A DNA stretch of 35,398 nucleotides from DASTBU01 sp035711845 (GTDB lineage: Bacteria; Acidobacteriota; Vicinamibacteria; Vicinamibacterales; 2-12-FULL-66-21): assembly GCA_035711845.1 (NCBI GenBank), contig DASTBU010000174.1, positions 1-35,398 of the forward strand, in the 5' to 3' direction. Each line of letters opens with the position of its first letter. The first letter of the stretch is position 1. The notes beneath the pieces were generated by a model, which did not search any database, was not told the origin of the DNA, and saw nothing but the letters and a program-made list of their open reading frames with translations. A program made the position numbers and the translations under genes. Of this stretch, positions 30,438 through 35,398 are shown piece by piece.

Positions 30438-31226
30438 CTACATCTGGCGGAAGAGATGCACGTAGTTGCGGCTCACAGGCAGCAGATCGTTGCGGCCCTT
30501 CAAGTGAATCTCCGCGGTTTCATTGTCATGTCGCTTGACGTGGCTGATCGCGCGGAGATTCACGACGACCGACCGATGGACCTGCGCGAATTGGTCCGGG
30601 TCGAGTTGCTCGAGCAGATCCTTCAGCGGCGTCCGGACCACCGCCTCGGCGGGTTTCCCTCCGTCGTGCCAGGCGACGAGCGTGTACTTCGCGTCCGACC
30701 GAAGGTAATCGACGTCGTCGGTCGCGATGAGGCGCACGGTCTTGCCCGCTTGTGCCCGAATCCAGCGCAGCGGCTCGCGCTTCCCGCCGCGCTGCAGCCT
30801 TGAGAGCTGCGCGCTGAGTTGTTGCAATAGCTGCTCCGTGTTGATCGCGGGTCTCGATGACTGCAGACGCTCCTTGAGGCGGCTCACCGTTTCCGCGAGC
30901 CGCGCCTGTTCGACCGGCTTGAGCAAGTAATCGAGTGCGCCGTGCGCGAAGGCCTGCACGGCGTAGTGATCGTACGCGGTCACGAAGACGAGATGCGCGC
31001 GGCGGCCGATGTGGTTCGCGGCATCGACGCCGGAGAGGCCCGGCATGTGGACGTCGAGGAAACAAATATCGGGCTGACGCTGGTCGAACAACCGCACCGC
31101 CTCCCGCCCGTTCCGCGCCTCGGCCACCAGCTCCAGCTCAGGCCACACATTCGCGAGCTGGCGCCGCAGCACATCGCGCAGCAGCGGTTCATCGTCGGCG
31201 ATCAGCGCTGTCGCGTGGACGATCAT
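30438..31226 (-). CDS. LytTR family response regulator
   Basis: 262 aa. Receiver domain 1-125 with acidic pair ADDEP (D11-D12), phosphoacceptor D58 (CFLDVHMPG), Thr/Ser position FVTAYD and Lys in YLLKPV. LytTR DNA-binding domain from about 155 (RWIRAQAGKTVRLIATDDVDYLRSDAKYTLVAW… QVHRSVVVNLRAISHV… LPVSRNYVHLFRQ). Typical LytR/AlgR output regulator. Its start overlaps the kinase stop by 4 nt (ATGA), so the pair is one operon. Confidence 0.95.
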   Translation of the reverse strand: MIVHATALIADDEPLLRDVLRRQLANVWPELELVAEARNGREAVRLFDQRQPDICFLDVHMPGLSGVDAANHIGRRAHLVFVTAYDHYAVQAFAHGALDYLLKPVEQARLAETVSRLKERLQSSRPAINTEQLLQQLSAQLSRLQRGGKREPLRWIRAQAGKTVRLIATDDVDYLRSDAKYTLVAWHDGGKPAEAVVRTPLKDLLEQLDPDQFAQVHRSVVVNLRAISHVKRHDNETAEIHLKGRNDLLPVSRNYVHLFRQM

Positions 31227-32293
31227 GTTCGTGCCGGCATGTCGATTTCGACAGCGGCGCCGCGCGGGCCGTGTGCGGTCAGGCGCAGGTGCGCCGCATC
31301 GCCGAAGATCAGCCGCAGCCGCTCGCGCAGCGCCGTCAGCCCGGTACCGAGACCGTTCGCCGACTGATGGAGCCCAACACCGTTGTCGGTGACGTGTACC
31401 ACGCAGCGTTCACCAACCCGCGCGATGTCGATGTCGATCCGGCCTCCTTCTTCGCTGGGGTCTATTCCGTGTCGCACGGCATTCTCCACCAGGGTCAACA
31501 GTGTGGTTGGAGGACAGCGCACTTGCAGGGCCGCCGGCTCGACGTTGATCCCGTATTCGAGGCGGTCGGGCATGCGCATTTGCATCAGCTCGAGATACGG
31601 TCGAACGAGCTGCAGCTCGCGCTCGATCGTTGCGGCAGGCTCGTGAAGCAGCGGCACCGCCGCGCGCAGATACGCGGTGAGGCTCCGGAGCACGGCCGAC
31701 GCGTGCGGCGAGCCCGCATCGACGAGCGCCTGCACGTTCGCGAGTGTGTTGAAGAGGAAATGCGGCGCGACCTGCGCCTGCAGCAGATGTAGTCGCGCGT
31801 CGAGCGCCTGCCGCTCGAGCTCGCTGCGCTCCAGTGCGAACATCAGCTTCTGATTGCGGGCAAAGGCCTCCTTTTGGCGTACGACGGTCGCGACCGCCGC
31901 CCATGGCGCGACGAGGAGGGCGGCGGACCCGACGAGCATCCAGTCATGGTCTTCAAAGAAGGGCGGCGCTCCCGCGGACGTGGCCCCGCGGTGCATCACG
32001 AACAGCGTGAGCGGCATGGCGGCACCGACAGCCACGACCTGCAGAATCCATCGCTCGTGTCCACGGGGCAGCCGTCGCGGCCACACCTCGAAGAGTGAGA
32101 AAACTGTCGTCGCCGCCAAGCCGAGCGTGATCGTCCGGAAAAAAAGCGCCGATTTCGGGCTCTTCCAGAGGATCAACAACAGCAGCGCGACACCTGTTGA
32201 AATCATCAGGGCAACGGCCACCCGCCGCGCCATTTTCGCAACGATGCCGACCGGTTTCGCGGTCGCCCCGAGATCGGACATGACGTCGAGCAT
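31223..32293 (-). CDS. LytS/YehU-type sensor histidine kinase
   Basis: 356 aa. Membrane input part with four TM helices (about 25-45, 52-70, 82-100, 120-140), no large extracellular domain. Then a coiled-coil-like linker (RNQKLMFALERSELERQALDARLHLLQ) and the His_kinase domain: phosphoacceptor H178 in PHFLFNTLANVQ, N box LVENAVRHGI, G box VTDNGVGL and GTGLTALRERL. This is the 5TM/4TM LytS-like class that phosphorylates LytTR regulators. Two possible ATG starts (32293, 32281); neither has a good ribosome-binding site. Confidence 0.93.
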   Translation of the reverse strand: MLDVMSDLGATAKPVGIVAKMARRVAVALMISTGVALLLLILWKSPKSALFFRTITLGLAATTVFSLFEVWPRRLPRGHERWILQVVAVGAAMPLTLFVMHRGATSAGAPPFFEDHDWMLVGSAALLVAPWAAVATVVRQKEAFARNQKLMFALERSELERQALDARLHLLQAQVAPHFLFNTLANVQALVDAGSPHASAVLRSLTAYLRAAVPLLHEPAATIERELQLVRPYLELMQMRMPDRLEYGINVEPAALQVRCPPTTLLTLVENAVRHGIDPSEEGGRIDIDIARVGERCVVHVTDNGVGLHQSANGLGTGLTALRERLRLIFGDAAHLRLTAHGPRGAAVEIDMPART

Positions 32294-32454
32294 ACCTGTA
32301 TCGGCGTACCTTGGAGCGCCGCCGGCAGCGCGTGATGCCCGCGCGCATCCGTAGATTGTCGCGGCGCGTCCGCTGCGGGAGACGGGAATGCGACGAAGCG
32401 CGGGTTGGGGCGGACGAAGGGCGGCCGCATAAAGGTCGGCGGTCCGGCCCGGCC
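32294..32454. other. Gap with repeat-like sequence
   Basis: Between the kinase start and the inverted XRE fragment. CATAAAGGTCGGCGGTCC at about 32429-32446 and the surrounding GC-rich DNA look like another short intergenic repeat, without a clear second copy in this window. It presumably contains the kinase promoter. Confidence 0.35.
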
Positions 32455-32517
32455 CGCGCGCTCCGCCAGAGTCGAGAGCGTCATCCCACGACGCACAAGG
32501 AGAATATCAAGGTTGAC
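32455..32517 (-). pseudogene. Inverted N-terminal fragment of an XRE-type HTH gene
   Basis: Read on the minus strand it encodes RVNLDILLVRRGMTLSTLAERAG, the first helix pair of a small Cro/C1-type protein. It lies head to head with the C-terminal fragment at 32528 on the other strand. No start codon of its own is evident. Confidence 0.65.
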
Positions 32518-32527
32518 GCGCCTCAGG

Positions 32528-32653
32528 CTCGCTAATCTGTCCATCCTCAAGACGAACAAGGCGCGCGCGATCCGGTTCAGCACGCTCGACGCGATTTGCC
32601 GCGAGCTCGACTGCCAGCCCGGCGATCTAATCGTGTGCGAAGAAGGGGATTGA
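32528..32653 (+). pseudogene. C-terminal fragment of an XRE-type HTH gene
   Basis: Encodes LANLSILKTNKARAIRFSTL then DAICRELDCQPGDL and ends at 32653, the usual second half of small (about 65-75 aa) XRE proteins of the HTH_26 type, including the recognition helix. The residues that should precede it are encoded on the opposite strand at 32455-32517. The open frame reaching back to 32405 runs antisense through that fragment and is not a real N-terminus. Confidence 0.75.
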
Positions 32654-32668
32654 CGCGCTGGCGGCGAT

Positions 32669-33478
32669 TCACCCCTCAGCTACGCTGACCGCCGACTCCA
32701 GGTCGGCCAATCCCTGCCGCAGCGGCGCCGCGGTTGCCTCGGGCACTCCGAAGAGCGACAGCCAGACGCCCACGTGATGCGTCTCCTTCATCCCTTCGCG
32801 TTCGACGAAGAGGAGCGCGTCGTTCCACGCCGGCACGACGAAGGCGATGGTGCGCGACGGGTGCCGCACGGCCACAGTGGCGTCGACCTCGACGCCGCCC
32901 AGGGAGAGACGACAGGCGTCGCCCGGCCGGAGCCCGCCGATCGGAGGCCGCACGCGCAAGCCCTTCGCGCCGAAGACCGGATGGTCCTCGCCGGCGCGCG
33001 CCGTGGTGCGGAAGCGTGCTGACAGCTGCCGGCGATCGACGCCCCGATGACGTTCGAGCGCGTGCTTCAGGTTGAACAGGAAGTAGGACCAGCCGGCGTC
33101 GAGCCCGTCGATGTAGTCGTCCCAGGAGCTATCGTCGAAGCCCGAGTGCACCAGGCGGACCCGCACGCGGCCGCCCTGGACTTCCAGGTAATAGTCGACG
33201 GCGAGGCGCACCATGCGGCCATCTTTCGACGGCATCTCGCTGGCGGTTTGCATCCGCCGCTGCGGCTCCCACACCGTAATCGGCTGCGTCCACATCTCCT
33301 TCGGGTCCCAGCCGACGCTGACGCTGCCACCTTCGCCCGGCGTCACGGCGGCGTGCGGCGCGAACCAGCGGGCGATGCCCTCGCCGGTTGTCAGGGCCTG
33401 CCACACCTCTTCGAGTGTGGCGTCGATGTCGATGGTCAGATCGATCCCACGGTCGGTGCGCTTGCTGTCGTTGGTCAC
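32669..33478 (-). CDS. SRPBCC/AHSA1 (activator of Hsp90-like) protein
   Basis: 269 aa. N-terminal SRPBCC helix-grip fold: LTIDIDATLEEVWQALTTGEGIARWFAPHAA, then GGSVSVGWDPKEM, ITVWEPQRRMQTASE, VRVRLVHSGFDDSSWDDYIDGLDAGWSYFLFNLKHALERH, as in AHSA1 domain proteins. Residues from about 155 on form a second, less typical segment. Start is GTG 33478, overlapping the ArsR gene stop as GTGA. ArsR-AHSA1 gene pairs are common in bacteria; the ligand of this one is unknown. Confidence 0.88.
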   Translation of the reverse strand: MTNDSKRTDRGIDLTIDIDATLEEVWQALTTGEGIARWFAPHAAVTPGEGGSVSVGWDPKEMWTQPITVWEPQRRMQTASEMPSKDGRMVRLAVDYYLEVQGGRVRVRLVHSGFDDSSWDDYIDGLDAGWSYFLFNLKHALERHRGVDRRQLSARFRTTARAGEDHPVFGAKGLRVRPPIGGLRPGDACRLSLGGVEVDATVAVRHPSRTIAFVVPAWNDALLFVEREGMKETHHVGVWLSLFGVPEATAAPLRQGLADLESAVSVAEG

Positions 33479-34152
33479 TTCGCCTCCATGTTGGACCGTC
33501 GGCCGCCGTCCGCGGCCTCCTTGTCGGCCTGGCGGCCGCCGTCGGGTGCGGCCGCGCGTGACGGCACGGCCGGGTAGCCGCACGCGAATACCCGGAACGT
33601 GCGGCCGGTTGTCGCGCCGGGGTGATGGTACTTGGCGGCCAGTGTGGTGAGAGCCGTGGTGAGTTCGTCGGCGAACCGTCGCTGATCGGCCGGTGTCGCA
33701 AACCGCACGTCGGTGTCCAACGTGATCGTCGGCACGCGCTTGCCGCGCGCGGTGGCGGCTCGGCCGAGCGCGGCGAGGTCGTTCAGCGCCCGGCCCGCCA
33801 CGGCCGACAGGTAGGCAGACGAAAAGGCGTCGGCGACGGTCCGCGTATCGACGGCCACTCCTCCCAGCGTCTTCGGCGCGATGGCGTACGACGTCGCCGT
33901 GCGGACGTAGGAGCGATCGATGCGGCGGCCGACCCTGCCGTGGTCGTGCGCCTCCACCAGCCGCTGCGCCTCCAGCGTCCGCAGGTGGTAGAGCACCCGC
34001 TGGCGGGGCATTCCCATGGTTTTGGCGACTTGCGGCGCCGATTGCGGCCGCTCGAGCAGATGCAGCAGCCGCAACCGTATCGGCTGCAGGGCCACGCGCG
34101 CGCGTGCAGGGTCGTCGATGATGTCGAGGTGTGGGGCGCCCATCCGGACCAT
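33475..34152 (-). CDS. ArsR-type winged-helix regulator
   Basis: 225 aa. Winged helix in residues about 15-80: ALQPIRLRLLHLLERPQSAP, QVAKTMGMPRQRVLYHLRTLEAQRLVEAHD, as in HTH_20/ArsR proteins. No metal-binding Cys cluster is visible, so it is not a classical metal sensor. The rest (80-200) is an alpha/beta effector or dimer region with DTDVRFATPADQRRFADELTTALTTLAAKYH. The C-terminus is low-complexity and polar. Starts at ATG 34152 or 34143. A palindrome overlapping its promoter (34167-34186) suggests autorepression. Cotranscribed with the AHSA1 gene. Confidence 0.88.
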   Translation of the reverse strand: MVRMGAPHLDIIDDPARARVALQPIRLRLLHLLERPQSAPQVAKTMGMPRQRVLYHLRTLEAQRLVEAHDHGRVGRRIDRSYVRTATSYAIAPKTLGGVAVDTRTVADAFSSAYLSAVAGRALNDLAALGRAATARGKRVPTITLDTDVRFATPADQRRFADELTTALTTLAAKYHHPGATTGRTFRVFACGYPAVPSRAAAPDGGRQADKEAADGGRRSNMEAK

Positions 34153-34166
34153 TCAACTGGTTGCGA

Positions 34167-34200
34167 CGGACAAATTAATTCGTCCGAGCCGGATTGTCAA
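34167..34200 (-). promoter_or_regulatory. ArsR/AHSA1 operon promoter with palindromic operator
   Basis: Minus strand: perfect -35 TTGACA (34200-34195), 17-nt spacer, TAATTT (34177-34172) as a modest -10. The near-perfect palindrome CGGACAAATTAATTCGTCCG (34167-34186; 18 of 20 symmetrical) covers the -10. An ArsR-type dimer bound there would block RNA polymerase. Confidence 0.65.
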
Positions 34201-34587
34201 GCCCGCTCTGGCAATCGTGCCGCGATCTGCGGTGGCGTGCCGAGCGCCGGCGCCAACTTTTCGAGGGAGTTCCGCGCCGCGACAGATTCCGCCTGCGCCC
34301 TCGACGACATGAGCATTGCCACGACCATCGGCCGCGTCATCGAGATCAACGGGTGGGACCGCGGACCGTCCAATGGGGGAGTCGTGCAGGTGGTCTGGAC
34401 GCCCACCTGCACGACGAGGACGACGAACTACGTCGTGGCCAGCCGTCGCAGCGAATCTGCTCCGCGGCGTTCGAGCTGCAGGCCCACGCGGACTGCCCGG
34501 TTGGGATCACGCCGTGACCAGGGCCAACGGTTGAGGAAATGCGGGCCCAGAAATGCAGCTCGCTGGCGAGCATCCGGCGAGCTCCTG
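34201..34587. other. Gene-free stretch with one strong hairpin
   Basis: A 508-nt gap (34153-34660) in which I see no convincing gene. GTCGTGCAGGTGG (34381-34393) and CCACCTGCACGAC (34403-34415) form a perfect 13-bp stem with a 9-nt loop but no U-tract. Open frames on both strands have no family pattern. Confidence 0.5.
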
Positions 34588-34655
34588 CGCACGTCGCACG
34601 AGGCGCGTCGCACGTGACAAGCCGCACGTTGCACCGTCGCACGTGGCACGTGACG
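34588..34655 (-). repeat. CACGTGCGACG repeat (family locus C)
   Basis: Minus strand, starting 6 nt after the stop at 34661: CACGTGCCACGTGCGACGGT…, core CGGCTTGTCACGTGCGAC, then further GTGCGACGTGC units. 37 of 39 positions match locus B (27131-27169). Confidence 0.85.
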
Positions 34656-34660
34656 AAAAT

Positions 34661-35140
34661 TCACTTTTCAAACACCTGAACGGTGTGCATCGGGCGACCC
34701 TTCTCGTCGGTGCCTTTCGACTCGATCGTGAGCATCTTGGCGTCGGCCGACAGCGTGCGCACGTTCACCGCGGTGACCTTCCCGCCCTTCTTGAACGTGC
34801 TCTGGGTCTTCCCGTCCTGCACGCCCTGGTGCGAGATGCTGTCCGCGTTGGGATGCCCGGTGACCGGGTAGTCCTTGCCGTCGCTCTTGAGGGTCATGTC
34901 CCAGTGCTGCTCCGGGCCGTCGGCAGGCACGAGATGCGCGACGATTTTCAACCCTCCCTCGGTGACCGTGTAGGTGAGGGTCATGCTTTTCGGAGCAGGA
35001 CCCGGGCTGTACGTGGACTTGGCGACGTTCAACGTCCAGGTGCCCTCGAGACCCTTGGGGGGCTGAGCACGAACCACGACGACCATGAGAAGGATGAAGC
35101 TTGCGACGCCGATGAACCGTTGAAGCAATCGACCGCTCAT
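34661..35140 (-). CDS. Small secreted protein, Acidobacteriota-type
   Basis: 159 aa. Signal peptide (residues 1-25: LLQRFIGVASFILLMVVVVRAQ). The mature part starts GLEGTWTLNVAKSTYSPGPA and PKSMTLTYTVTEGGLKI, a beta-rich lipocalin-like repeat pattern that I know as common in Acidobacteriota secreted proteins of unknown function; then DGKDYPVTGHPNADSIS and a C-terminal TVQVFEK. GGAGG lies 7 nt before ATG 35140. Stands alone on the minus strand; followed by a CACGTGCGACG repeat. Confidence 0.85.
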   Translation of the reverse strand: MSGRLLQRFIGVASFILLMVVVVRAQPPKGLEGTWTLNVAKSTYSPGPAPKSMTLTYTVTEGGLKIVAHLVPADGPEQHWDMTLKSDGKDYPVTGHPNADSISHQGVQDGKTQSTFKKGGKVTAVNVRTLSADAKMLTIESKGTDEKGRPMHTVQVFEK

Positions 35141-35259
35141 ACAGGAACCTCCGGGTTTTCTGCCGCCGGCGCCTCGCCAGAATTGGTGCGACGTGTGCGG
35201 CAGGGCGCGCCATCTTCCTCCGGGTGCATCTCCCTGTCAAATCATTGATAGGAGGCGGC

Positions 35260-35289
35260 TTGCCTGAGCCTGGCGGGATCCGCTACACT
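35260..35289 (+). promoter_or_regulatory. Sigma70-type promoter of tRNA-Asn
   Basis: TTGCCT (35260-35265), 18-nt spacer, TACACT (35284-35289), about 34 nt before the tRNA 5' end. The same TTGCCY/TACACT pair precedes the SRP RNA. Confidence 0.6.
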
Positions 35290-35322
35290 GAAATTCTTCC
35301 CTGAGCGTTCCCGCGCTTCAGA

Positions 35323-35397
35323 TCCTCGGTAGCTCAATGGCAGAGCATCCGGCTGTTAACCGGAGGGTTGCTGGTTCGAGTCCAGCCCGAGGAGCCA
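35323..35397 (+). tRNA. tRNA-Asn (GTT), CCA encoded
   Basis: Complete cloverleaf: acceptor TCCTCGG (35323-35329) with CCGAGGA (35387-35393), D arm GCTC…GAGC, anticodon stem TCCGG/CCGGA with loop CTGTTAA (anticodon GTT), T arm GCTGG TTCGAGT CCAGC, discriminator G and genomic CCA. Confidence 0.97.
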
Positions 35398-35398
35398 A

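Noticed and set aside
34381..34415. Hairpin as a rho-independent terminator
   Set aside because: The 13-bp stem is perfect but neither strand has a U-tract after it, so I list it only as a hairpin.
34313..34617. Plus-strand open frame between the ArsR gene and the secreted-protein gene
   Set aside because: No ribosome-binding site, no family pattern, and it runs into the repeat at 34588.

Overview
The window is GC-rich, dense in GTG and TTG starts, and carries families I associate with Acidobacteriota, most likely class Vicinamibacteria: a two-TM multiheme cytochrome with a CxxxCH heme site, a peptidase/PD40/surface-antigen outer-membrane protein, and a short secreted protein with a GTWTLNVAKSTYSPGP-type start. 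The taxonomic call is inference from protein style, not a computed placement.

Layout. 1-6222: end of a multiheme cytochrome c, an M48 (Ste24-like) membrane protease, a winged-helix regulator with a membrane tail, and a coupled pair YjbQ / B12-binding radical SAM. 6223-6728: gene-free, three structured repeats. 6729-14968: exported SAM methyltransferase convergent with a 996-aa peptidase/PD40/beta-barrel protein, an outer-membrane barrel, a polytopic membrane protein with a selenium-binding-protein/methanethiol-oxidase homologue, and a divergent AraC regulator. 15166-16965: a decayed PMT-family glycosyltransferase. 16986-20103: the classical housekeeping block SRP RNA - dnaX - ybaB - recR. 20118-24767 (minus): a lipid-headgroup-like module consisting of a nucleotidyltransferase translationally coupled to a flippase / degenerate nucleotidyltransferase / CDP-alcohol phosphatidyltransferase fusion, plus a second flippase-like protein. 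24792-27129: small membrane proteins, an OsmC-family protein and another outer-membrane barrel. 27241-28685: a minimal-nucleotidyltransferase/PIN relic and a frameshifted GlxA-type AraC regulator. 29159-32293 (minus): LytS/LytTR two-component pair followed by two membrane proteins. 32455-32653: an XRE gene split by an in-place inversion. 32669-34152 (minus): ArsR-type regulator coupled to a SRPBCC/AHSA1 protein with a palindromic operator. 34661-35397: a small secreted protein and tRNA-Asn.

The most unusual property is the intergenic DNA. Nearly every larger gap holds its own short-period, often self-complementary repeat. One family (core GCTTGTCACGTGCGAC / CACGTGCGACG) occurs at four loci, always directly 3' of a stop codon and in the same orientation relative to that gene; one copy forms a hairpin with 58-nt arms (55/58 identical). 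A second, REP-like hairpin family occurs at three loci. The window also records gene decay: three +1 shifts and a nonsense codon in the glycosyltransferase, a +1 shift in a G4 run in the GlxA regulator, an inverted XRE gene, and a PIN/nucleotidyltransferase chimera. The best candidate for an undescribed pathway is the flippase-cytidylyltransferase-CDP-alcohol phosphatidyltransferase module.
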